A stretch of DNA of 64,000 nucleotides from Gymnorhina tibicen (lineage: Eukaryota > Chordata > Aves > Passeriformes > Artamidae). The position numbers and the translations under genes are program-made. Of the stretch, positions 48,708 through 60,500 are shown one piece after another (positions within the stretch are counted from its first letter, which is position 1; the number at the start of each line of letters is the position of its first letter). The notes under the pieces were generated by a model that was not told the origin of the DNA, did not search any database, and saw nothing but the letters and a program-made list of their open reading frames with translations. The stretch is taken from positions 219,155-283,154 of the forward strand of contig VXAZ01007544.1 of assembly GCA_013399875.1 (NCBI GenBank), in the 5' to 3' direction.

Positions 48708-51700
48708 AATAAGCAAAACAAAAAATAAAAAAATAAACAAGTAAGTCAACCTTACAACTTTTTTCTAGACCTTTACAAAGTAGAAACTGTGCCAATCTGA
48801 CCTTTGCTGTAAGAGAAAGCATAAACCAAAATGTAGTTCCCAGCCTACTGCTTGGCTGTGTGACAGACCACTCCTTAGCACAAGAGGGAATTTAGTGAGT
48901 CTTTCAAACAGCAAAACCACACACAGAGCCAGCCAAGGAACCTGCAATTTAGGTATTCCCATAAGCTCTTGTCAGTGTGCACAAGTAGTGTTATCACCTA
49001 TAATTGACTAGAGGACTTCAATTATGCTGGTAAATTTAGCAATAATTACACATCTTTGCCACCATTCAGGAATTACCTCTCAGGGCATGGAATCTGTTTA
49101 TACTCACTTCCAACACATTCAGCCTTCATGTGTTTGCTCAGCTACATGGGTTCATCCAACCATAACGATCTCATTCCTTACGTGAAGTGCTGTGCTCCAG
49201 GAAACTATCTTGAACCACACCCTGGTTTCTCAAAGAAACCAGTGTATCTCAAGGACAATTTGTTTGGCACAGAAAGAAAAGCACACTTCTCCTCCTGACA
49301 CAGCGGAACTTATGAAAAAAATTAATTTCCACTGGCATAAGAAATGGGTTTTGTGGTGGATAGAGTGGATGCTCAGAGAAATCCAGGATCATCTTAAACT
49401 TATTCCTTTCTTCATTATGCTCGTTATTTCTTAACCTCAACCTTTCTGTTTGTTCCTTCAAAAGAATGTTTTTGAGCCCAAGAGCTCATATAATTCCCTT
49501 CTGGGAGAGCAGTGAGGAAAACGAGCCATTCTTGACAGGAATCAGAAGGCATCACTTTAGGAAAGCTCTCATCTTCCACCACTGTGGAACAAGAGCTTTA
49601 GAAGAATAAAGCAGACTGTGCCATGTGATTCACTATTTTTTTTTCCCCAGTCAAATGTAGAATGATTTACAGTAGCATTCTACTGCTGCTCTTAATTTTG
49701 CCCCCTTCTTAGGTCTCATGCTAGCAAGTGTTCTGGGAGGAATGTTGTCTTGTACTCTCCCACCTTACCGGCAGATATCTTTGGTCTTTCCTTGTGCACA
49801 TCCCCTAAACCACAGGTAAGGGAAGGCAATAACAGAGCACCTGGGGCAGGCAGGTGAACCAAGAATTTGACACTTCATGCAAAGGGAAGGCTGAAATAGG
49901 GTCAATTAATAAAAAAAGGCAGTGCTTACTTGTAACACACCGATGGTATAAGCAGAACTCCAGGTAAAACTTTCACATCGCTGCATCAGACTAAGCCTTG
50001 CCTGGGCTACCCTTCCCCACTGCTATCTTCCTCCTCCAGTTTTTTTCTTGTTAAAGGAACAGATTAAATTATTAAAACTAAAGCAAATTCCTGACATTGG
50101 TCCTATAAAATGATACATGAATAACACTTTTTACTACAAAAACTTTGCAGAATAAAACCTTATAAAGTCTTAATGGCAAACAAAACAAAGTACTTGCTGC
50201 TGACACAATAAAAAAACCTCATTTAACTATATAGCTAAGATAAGCCAAGAACACATGTAATACTGGAAATTGTTTCTCATAGCACCAGCACCTCTGGAAA
50301 TTAACTCCTTCTTCTTTAAAACTTTCTTTCTCCACATCAAACACTTGTTGGGAGTGCTGTGGCTGCTCTCTTAGGAAACATAACCACCTGTGCAAGACCT
50401 AATTTCTGTGTGAAGGTTAATTAGTTTAATGCAGGAAATAGTCTAGTGGAGTTGGGGATTTCTTCTTCAAATAAATGAGTTAGAGGCTTGAGTTTAGTAA
50501 GCATTGCCTGAGAAATTGTGGCTGTTGGATATGACGCTTTGAACAATAGAGCATCACTATACAAAAGGAGAGACAATAGCATCCCACAAGTTCTACCTGA
50601 GTTGGCAATTTGTTATGTTTCTTATTAAACACTTAAAAACACTGGAATAGGCTCATTTGGGGGTGGAATTGCTTCCTGCTTACTTTTGTGACACTCTATT
50701 TTGTTCAGTACAAACCTAATGTGAACCAGAACGTAGCCGAGGTTGGGATTTGTAAATGAGCTGCAGAGATTGACATCTTGTTGAAACACAGATGCTTCAG
50801 TGAGACGATTTTTCATCATGGCATACCAAACCACATTATTTTAATTTGCTTTAGACAATAGTAGTATGCAAGAGAGTAAAGAGAATTTGTATTTGCTACA
50901 TATTGGTTTGCATAGTCAAGATTATCACATAGATTTAAGATGGTAAGACACTGATCTCTGAAGATCATAACCTTAAAGCCACAGTGTATTTGGGCATCAC
51001 AAACCTAATTACCCCAAATCACGTCACTTATGGAAACACTTATGTAGAAGATTATTTTCAAGCTGGCAATTTAGGTCTCAATCAGGATTTGATTTGCATT
51101 CCTTCTTTAATTTATGGAGTTTGCATTTCTTCCCCATCTTACCCTGATACATTTTCTCCCCAGCCCACGGTTGATTTTCAAGAGCTGTAAACCAAAAGCC
51201 ACTATGGAAACAATCTTGTTGATATAGGAGTAAAAGTTAACTCACTTTTCATCAGTAGGGTAACAGGAGAGGCAACTGGGTGCACACAGGGTCTAACAAG
51301 TAGGAAGGTCACTCTATTGGATACCTTACAAAAAAAGAGACAACTTTAAGGGGGTATTATATGGGCTTGATGAAAACATTTCATATACAAACCTGTATTT
51401 CTGATTGTTTTGGTAGCCTGTGCAGTGTTTACTTGGACACTTTCCCAGGGATTTCCTGCTTTATTAAGGAGACCGCATCCTGAAGTACAGCATTTACATA
51501 AGCTACCTACACGATAAATGAGATAAGTAAAACACATGGAGGAAGCCTCTGATACCACAGGCATTATTCAGAAGAAAACCCCAGGTTTAACAGGGAAAGA
51601 TTAACAACAAACTTTTTCCTCCTTTTGATATAAAGGCTATTTTTAAGCCATCAGGAAAGCTGTTTGCACATACATACCAGAAAAGTTAAATCTTAGCAAG

Positions 51701-54700
51701 AAAATACAGAAAAAATAGGTGTATTTATCAAATACTAAGCACTACTTAGTTTTAGAAACCTGGACTAAATGCAGTCCCTATTTAAAAGCACCACCTGGCA
51801 ACAATGGCTGTTGGCAAAGCTCCTAACCAAAGTTTGGGCTGCTGACAGAAAAGTACAGATGACTTCAGACTATTTTACAATTTTTAAACTGAATTTAAAC
51901 TCTGTTCTCACTGTTTTAGGCCATTAGAAATACCACAAAAGAGCAGTTCTTAGAGGTGAATAGACTATCTTTTTGTAAAGCTTACTTCTTTTTAACCATT
52001 TCAGCCAAGCATGGCTTAAATTCTTGTTATAAGGAAGAGCAATGCGAGGTTTTTTTTTCCAAAAAAGGTTAAGACTCAATAAAAACCCCTCAAACCTATT
52101 TCTGCATTTTGTACAGGGCTGGTTAACATGTAACTGAATATGCTGTATACTAACAATTCTCTACTTCCTATTTTGAATCACTTCATTAAAAAATACCATT
52201 ATTGTTCAGTGGAACTGCAATAACCAAAAAACAATCACAAAAGTTTTTTAGTAGAATAGAATAGAACAGAACACATTGCTTAAAACCTAAATAACAGAGT
52301 GGCTACTCGTAATACTGACATACACCAAAGAGTCACAAATGCCACCTAAAGCAATTTAGATGTAATTTCTATTATTATTTTCTTATCCTACATGATATTC
52401 TTCATTACTCACACAATAAATTGAACTAATTCTGACACAATTACAGTGTTTGGTTAAAAGGATCCTGGTTCCCAACAAGGCATCTGTGGAAGGATGGTTT
52501 TAATTGATACCATCCAAATCCTCTATGAGTTTTGTGTATTGCAACAATCAACAAAGAGAAGAAAGTTACCCCTGGACAATTCCACAATATTTTAGTGCTA
52601 TCCAAAGACAGCAAACTGAAGAGGCAACACAATTTATGAAATGTAAGTACTATGACATTTCCATATGCGTTAGAATTTTTAAATTCAACCTTATTTAGAC
52701 AGAGGATGGTTTAAGTTGCCTAAACACATGCTCTTGATGCTGTTTAGATGCTCCAGGCTACCTGAATTTTCTGTCCAGTACTGCTAGGTCCAACACAACA
52801 CCTACAGAAAGGAGACCTGTAATTTCTGGAGTGGCAAGATTATCCTGTCACCCACAACAGTGTTAGCTCAATGTTAGCTAGAATCTGAATTCCAGCAATC
52901 TGTTCTCCACATATCAAGTTAGCTGTTTGTATTTCTAATTTTTCTGCTAAATATTAAATCAAGAAAATCCCTTCAGGACAAGAGAAATATTCTGCTATAG
53001 ACCCTAGGCACTCCAGTAAGCAGCGGTGCTCAGCAGCCATGGGATACGCTTCATGAATGTACCTTTATGTTCTCTGATAATAACAATCCTTATGAAAAAG
53101 ACTAATTCGTTCACGTGCTGAGTATCTTGAAACAGCATTTAACATATTACCGCTGCAAAGATATTATGACAATTCTTGCCAGTCTTGGCTGACATTCAGC
53201 AGATTGCTATGTCTCTTTACCTCAATTCCTCCATCTGTGGATCTGGACACATTTGTGTCCAGAAACCAAGAGATATAGACATTAATCACTGCAAGAAGCA
53301 CAGTGAGCTTTAGACAACTTTTAATAAGAAGTGATAAAGACCCTGCTCATCATTCACTAAATGCATTAGTTACTGCAACAAGCAGCAACTCTGAAAAGTA
53401 GCAACTTTTTGCTTTTAAGCAACTTGCGGAAAAAGTATTATTGTTTGGAGGATTCCTTACACAAGGGTTTTGCTCTCCCTCACCCCTTGCATAACTTATT
53501 TTGTCTACAGGCAAACGTTGCTGTAATTGCAGTGATAAAGGGTCTCTCAAAGTGTCCCTAGCTATTACACTTTTCCCTACCTACAAACAGAGGTGCAAGG
53601 CAGAGGACTACACACTCCTTCATAAAGTTCATCCTTTCAAATCTTCCACCCATTTTTCCTCTTTCTTACATATACCTGATCTACTCGAGATGCAGCTATT
53701 TTGCTAACTGGTTTAAGCAGGAGCCCAGCTTACTGCATTATATGGATATTCACATATGGTAGTGACCACAGGCCAATTACCTCTTCAAATAGACCAGGCA
53801 CGTTTATTTGTATGTGTGATTCCATAAACATGAGAAGACTGGAGTACAAGTCTGTGTTGCCAGCAGCAATTTTGTCTGCTTTCACAGTAGCAAAACAGAA
53901 CCATACTTAAAGCATAAGAGACTAGCAAACTCCTCCTGCCTTTGGAGCTTGCTAAGAGGGGGCCCCAGCTCAGCAGTTTGGACACTGAGTGGCAAACACC
54001 ATCTGTATCCTTTTCCCTTCCATAAAAGGAACCTTTATAGGAGTGTAAAGGAAAACAAAGAAAGATTACTACCAGTAGTTATAAATGAATAGTTAATCAT
54101 CCAATAAGAATGTGAGTTCTCTCAAAGACATTGTGCTAAAGCAAATTAGTCAAAAATACAAAGCTATTGAACAAGGGTGCTCCAATAAGCAAGTGATAAA
54201 CTCAAAAAACCAAATAAAAATATCTCCCTAAGCCAACTTTATAGCTATTATTAAAATATAACTAGGAAAAAACAGTTAAAACTATAATTTATATTTTGTT
54301 CATTTTACTCAGGCTAACTCAGGCTAATCTTGAATGTCCCATATTCCTTCCTTTTGGTCAGAAAAGCTGAAGCACAGCAAGAATGCCTACATGGGATTTG
54401 CTTACACAATTTTAAAGCCAGTAAATTGCAACAAATATTGCCAAGGGCACTTACAGAAGCCTAGTTTTTGGTTCTGTTTTCAGTTTGTGAGCCCTAGAAA
54501 TCAGCACTGAGAAGAAAAAGAAACACAGTTTTGACATGTACAAAGTAGCAAGAATTAGCTTTGTACCTAGACAAGGAACAAGTCCTTTAAAGCATAAGTT
54601 AGTGGATCAACAATCTGAACAGCTCACACTGCATGTTTATTCAAGCTGCAACAAGAAGGCAGTGAAGCAAGGGCCCTTCACTGTGAGTTTGTGCTCCACA

Positions 54701-54824
54701 CAAACAGCTCTAACAGCTCTACGTTCTTTTTTCTGTTGTTTTTTTGTTGTTTTGTTTAGGAGTTTGTTTGTTTCTAAAGAGGAAAAAAAAAAATAGGGAG
54801 AATGTAAGTGACCCAGTTGGAAGC
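48708..54824. other. Intergenic, no gene seen
   Basis: AT-rich unique-looking sequence. Small slippage repeats occur, such as two adjacent copies of ACTCAGGCTA at 54307-54326 and a GAATA-type repeat near 52250. No coding signal. Confidence 0.55.
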
Positions 54825-55012
54825 AGCAGGCTGGCGCGGGAAAGGCCATTCGCGAGACATGAGCACCACCACGAGGCAGCCGCCGCCTGCTCAGCGACCC
54901 GCGAGCAGCCCAAGCACCTCGGGAACCGGCACCCCCGCCCCACACACGGAGCACACGCGTGCCCAACAGCCTACGCGCACATCTACGTTTAGGGATACGG
55001 ACAGTAATTAGG
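54825..55012. promoter_or_regulatory. Small dense CpG patch (CpG-island-like)
   Basis: About 20 CpG dinucleotides in roughly 180 bp, including four CGCG-type doublets and CGCGTG, at high GC in an otherwise AT-rich, CpG-poor region. It lies about 2.4 kb past the DDX1 stop. The open frames overlapping it on both strands reflect composition. It could mark an unannotated promoter or a protein-bound element; it could also be a fragment of an unrecognised GC-rich repeat. Confidence 0.55.
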
Positions 55013-55035
55013 CAACTTGATTTCTACAAAACAAC

Positions 55036-55053
55036 TTTTTTTTTTTTTTTTTT
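55036..55053. repeat. Poly(T) run
   Basis: 18 consecutive T immediately after the CpG patch. On the minus strand it is a poly(A) run. Confidence 0.95.
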
Positions 55054-57324
55054 GCATATCAATTGGAACATTCCCGTGAGATGTACAATATCACCTGATG
55101 CTGAGAAATTTTTTTAGGTATCTGTTGACTTTTAACTTCCAGTACAAGAACATCATCATAGCTTGACTGGTGTGAAAGGAAGTCAGTGCTTGGTTCAAGA
55201 GAGGCAGTTAAAGGTTTTAACTGGAATCATGCTAATCTAACTAGATATGGCTTATCACTTACTGTTACTAGGTGTAAAGGGCATGTTCATTCTCAAATAA
55301 AAATAACGAGAGGCCGGGAACACCATATCAGGGAAAGTGCTCTGAAATTAATTCGGTGTAATTCCATTCAGCTATTTTATTTCGTTTTCTAAGACTTTTT
55401 TTTAAATAGCCTTACTTACTTTCTGAAAAAATGTCAAGTTTTCCACTCAGTCCATCTTAGTGGTTTAAGACAGCAGTAACTGGAATATAAAAACCCCAGG
55501 CCAGATCCCTCAAAGCAATTGCTACCTTATATGCCATCTTATCTAAAGACTTTTCCTAGAGATTACTGATTAGGGCAGTGGGGATTTTCTGCCATTTAGC
55601 ACAAGATACAGTTAAATTCTTGACATCTCACACAACCTTTAAAGTCTCTCAACCAGAAACTCCCTCATACCTCTTTCATGCTACTGCCTTTGAAGGTGTA
55701 TCAGCAAAACCCTTCTGAAAGCAAGTATACATCAGGCCATCGTAGTAATTTCAGCTCCAGCACCAAGAAAATACAAATTTTATGTAAAAAGTGGCATGCC
55801 CAGGTTATATGCCTAAAGCAATTTTCATTTTTAGCATCATTTTTTTTCAGTCCTAAATAGTCACAATTTGTAATTATTCACTGAAGTTTGGATACCCAGC
55901 AGCAAATCTTGAAACATATCAGCACTTGGAACACATAGCAAATTTAGAATGTCACATTTCAAAAAAAGATCAATGCTCCTAAGCCTTTAATTCCATCTAT
56001 CCACCATTTTCCTGTGATTTAAAAATATTTCCCAAGATACATGTCTAAACTAGATTAAACTGGTTTTAATCTCAGCTTCAACTGGCAGACATGAATGATC
56101 TGATTCCTTCTGCATCTAAGTGATTTAAGGCATTGCAATAAATTAATTTTGATTGACTTATGGTTGAGAGATTTCACTACTCTTGTCTGACAAGACCAAT
56201 GCAACACATGGGACAATTTTTGTTCCCAAGTTGTAATGATAAGCATCCCATGTAACCTCTCCTCTCCTTGGGATCAAATAATAGCACATAAATTGCTGTA
56301 AATGCAATACTTTAATTTGTTCAAGTTAATGAGAAATCTATGGTTTTTATTACAATCCCTGGGTCTCCAGTCTGCCCTCTCCAGGTAACACTACAAATGA
56401 TTATTTGCTCAACCTGAGTTTAAATTGATATTCATTGACTTTTGCAAGGTGATGGAACGTTCTGTGAAAAAAAGACTTCATAAGGAAGGCAAAACTTTAC
56501 TTTGATTCATGGTTGTCTGGCATTCCCAATGACCTGAGATATTTTAGATGACAATTTGCATGCAAAGACACTGAAATTTCTAATTATCATTAGAAGAGTC
56601 ACTGGAGAAAAAAAGGTAAAAAAAAAAATTTCCAAATTAGATTATAGTAGTTTGATCTGAATAAATTCAACCTGTCTGAAAGCAGCACAAGAAGCATTAA
56701 ATTCAACCTATACTGCTGCATGAAAAAGCTTTTCCTGCAGTTTTATGAACTGCTTTGATACTCACATGGTACTCCCCTATGAATTCAAGAGTATTGTAGA
56801 AATCTTTGTACATCCATTCTAGACATTTAAGAAACATTAACTTTGAGAAGTCTAGAACTACAGAATCAAAACACAAGTTATCAGCCTAGATGAAGGGGTT
56901 TAGGGTAACAAGGAGCTTCAAATACATACTTCAGGTCTGGTTTCTTTCTTATTTAGTATCTTAAATATAAACAACTGCCTGAATGAATATGAATCCATCT
57001 TTAGTCAGCCCAGCATTAAACATTTACAGTACACAAATAGTTAAATAATTAAAAGTATAAATAAATATAAAACTCTCCTCTGAGATTTGCTTAACTACTC
57101 TTGTACTTTTAATAAATCAACAAACCATGAGAAAAATGATTCTGCAAATTAATCCGTTAAGGCAAAAAAACCAAGCAAAACCATTTAATCTTTAACTTGC
57201 TTTATTTTAATTGGAGAACAGCTAACTCAAAGTTAACAGTGCTGAACACTCTGTTCATCATGCAAAAAGTGTATTTAGTTTTAATTACTTTCTAACTAAC
57301 TCTACTCAGAGACAGTGTGGGACT
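55054..57324. other. Intergenic, downstream flank of DDX1
   Basis: AT-rich sequence between the CpG patch and the inferred DDX1 transcript end. No gene or repeat was recognised. Several A/T-rich stretches (for example 57030-57080) would suit transcription termination, but this is inference. Confidence 0.55.
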
Positions 57325-57382
57325 TTTGTATTCGCAGGGCAGAGCATTTATTAACTCAAGCCTTCTCTCTGGTGTGGCACAA
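57325..57382 (-). other. DDX1: DDX1 3' UTR with AATAAA poly(A) signal
   Basis: On the minus strand a canonical AATAAA lies at 57347-57352, about 30 nt after the stop codon. Cleavage 10-25 nt further on would place the transcript end near 57325. The exact cleavage site is inferred. A short pyrimidine/GT stretch follows, as expected for the downstream element. Confidence 0.7.
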
Positions 57383-57513
57383 TCAGAATGTTCTGAACAG
57401 CTGGTTAGGAAGATAGCCAAGATGCAAGAAAGATGTCTGAGCCTCCTTTTCAAGGGCAGCCAACTCTTGTACTGTAGGTGCCAGAACATCCACATGGCCT
57501 TTATACAGTCCAC
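57383..57513 (-). CDS. DDX1: DDX1 terminal coding exon with stop, residues about 698-740
   Basis: This exon has 131 coding nt: two bases completing a glycine codon, 42 codons and TGA (57383-57385). The acceptor is TTGGTAG. It reads [16 protein letters not shown], then [14 protein letters not shown], and ends PNQLFRTF, the family's conserved C-terminus. The exon continues into the 3' UTR. Confidence 0.96.
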
Positions 57514-60500
57514 CTACCAAAAGAGACACAATCTAAATTATGTGTTCAAAGGCATTTTTCAGCAGAACTAACAGTGCTCAACCAGAGTCATTCAGAAAGT
57601 TAAAATTAATTACTTTGTTAAAAAAAGCACAAACCAAAACAGGTATACACATACTCTTCCCACTTGCAACCCATAGGCTGCATGTAACAAATGCAGAAGA
57701 CAGCAAAGAACTAGCAGCTTTCTATAATCCATTTATTTATAATCTATTATTTATCTATTATTCTGTAGTTACACAGGCGACAACCAGGAAACACTAAGCA
57801 CTGCATAGCAAGGGAACTCGAGAGCAGGTCATTGCTTACCACCCAGAGCTCTTTTCTGCCCATATGTAACTTTCCCATCAAAATCATCCACTGGTACTTT
57901 TATGTCTGGTTCAACTTGGGCAATAGTGCAGTTTAAGTGTTCTTCAATCTCCCCCAGCAACTAAGAGAAAAAAATCCCAACAAGGTTTTAAGTACTCTTA
58001 TGGTCCAAGGTCCAAGACTAGTCAAACTAGTGTTCTCAACAGTCACATTCAAGTAGTTTGAACAGGAAATGGTACACAGAAAACAATTCAGTCACAGACG
58101 CCGAAGACTAATACATTTTTATTAGCTCAGACTATACAAGTTCATTTCCAATTTCAGTATGTTTTTACCCTACCTAGAAGTCTTTATTTCATTTGCTACC
58201 CTACTTTATGAATGAGGCTAATTTATAATAAAGAGCTCATAGTTCAATCTTATTTTACCCCAGATGATGTATATTTGCCCTTCTTTATTAGAGAAAGAAG
58301 AGAAGTATTTCTTTTTAACACGTATTCATAGTTGGTATAAAAATCCCAATGAAAATCTATTTAAGGGACGAACTATTTCCAGGTTAGAGAAACAACAGTT
58401 TTAAGTTACTTACAGTTTTACAACAAACCATCTAAACAGAAGTATATAAATAACATCCTTTAAATCTTAACAGATTTTGACTAGGAAGACTATAGGGAAG
58501 CTGAAAGTAAGACTCCCAACAGAATTGGCTTGGAATATTAAAATAAGCTTTTATCATTAAACAACTTACAGAACATTTAACTTGAGAAGTTTTCTAATTT
58601 CTTCTTTGATGGAATCAAAGGTTATAAACACCTTAAGACTAGCTTTGTACTTCAACTACACAGGTGAAACAAGAACTTTATTCCTAAGTCTTTTAGAGGA
58701 ATTAGGGAACACTTAAGCAAAATGCTTACCTGCATCTCATTGTACCATATGGTACAACCTCCTTCTTCCTTCAGTCTAGTGTTGTAACACCCTTTTCCAC
58801 GGCTACTGCATACGTGATACCAGACCTGGAAATAATGGCAAACAACTTCTAAACTTTGTGAAATAGAGTTCAGTACATTAATTTTGACTAATTACAGCAT
58901 AAAAAAGAATTCAGGAATATGTTTAAGTTCTCTTTCAACTGAGCACAGACAAACAAGCAATATATCAATGCAGGTTATGAAAGTCAGATAGCAGCTGCGG
59001 ATAGATCTTCAGTGAATGTCTGTTCATCTTTGCTTTGGAGTATAATTACCTTTTCTTTCTCTTTTGCCACAAGGGAGATTGCCAAACCCATCCTGAAATA
59101 TTAGGGGAGAAGGGAGGAAGAAATGTATTTCAGTAACTAATTCCAACTTGTGAAACAACTACAACAACAAAAATCAAGAAAACCTGGTGACTGCTCTGAA
59201 CACACATACCTCTCAGCTCTGCCTACTCTCCCAATTCGATGAACGTAGTTCTGTTTTTCATCAGGGAGTGTCACGTTGATAACTGTGTAAGACAGACACA
59301 ATCCATAGAGAACATGCGATTTTTTTTTTTAATGTATGAGCTGAGGTCAGAGATCAGACACCTAAACTAAATATGATTTTGATTGCTGCAATTCCTCTCC
59401 TTAGCCTATGTACATACTTTATTACAACAGTTACAGGGTGTAACTTGCAATATCTGCATTAAAGCTTTCACTCTCCAACTGTTTTCTCCCTGACTACTCT
59501 TTGGCAAGAATGGAAAACCAAAAGAACAATTCCCAAAGATACAGAACATTATCAGGTATTTGAGAACTTATGGTGAACAACCAAATTAAATATTGTCTAG
59601 TTTAAAGCCTTTAATATCTACACCTTTTAAAATAATGCTATAGGTCATATATTTATTTTAACTAGTGGACAGGACTGCAAATACATTGAAGCTCTAATGC
59701 AATTCAATAGCTTAAGTTTGAAGAGTTATGTCTTACCATATGGAACGCCATGAATATCAATTCCTCTAGCAGCAACATCTGTGCAGATCAAGAAACGGAC
59801 ATCTCCTCTCTACAAAAACAGAGTTGTAATGAAGTGTTGTGCTAAATACAGCAAGCAAAATCCCAGGCCATGAAACCGTAGTTCTTCGGATTTACTTCAC
59901 CTTGAAGTGTCTCTGTACATTTAGAACACTTCAAATAAACCCATGAGTAGCTTGGTCAATTTACATACTTGTTTCTTTCCCCAACAGCATAAGGCAAGCA
60001 AAAATCAACAAACAGCCTAATCAAAACTAAACTGTAATATTTTAGTAACTTTTTTTTTTAAGTAATCAAGTACTAAAGTACTTTAAAAAACAATGTAATT
60101 GCTATAGACTTTAAAAAACAATGTAATTGCTATAGAGTTTAAAGTTAGGTTTTTATTTTAAAATAAGACCACTGTCTTCTCAATTCAAACTCACAAAGGT
60201 CATATTTATTACCAGTACAGACTTCCACCTACAGAAAATGTGCCTCACAATTTCAGGAAGTGGGACATAGAGCATTTGAGTGCAATTTAATTTAAATGGA
60301 GAACTAGGAACACAAATTAACATATGAATTCAGATATTGGGAGGTGAGAAAAAAGCCTTCAAGAATCTGCTGCATCACCTTAAATCTGTCCAGGTTTTGC
60401 TTTCTTTCTTGAGGTTTTCTATCACCATGCAGACAGACACATGAGAATTGATGTCCCTTCCTATCTGGGCCTGAAAGAGTTTATATGCATTAATAACATC

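Noticed and set aside
54536..55011. Protein-coding reading of the CpG patch
   Set aside because: Several frames are open on both strands at once, the sequences are low in complexity (P, T, A, R rich) and none resembles a known family.
1..57324. MYCN or another coding gene in the left part
   Set aside because: No translated frame shows MYC-box or bHLH-zipper text or any other family signature I recognise. Open frames are short and scattered on both strands.
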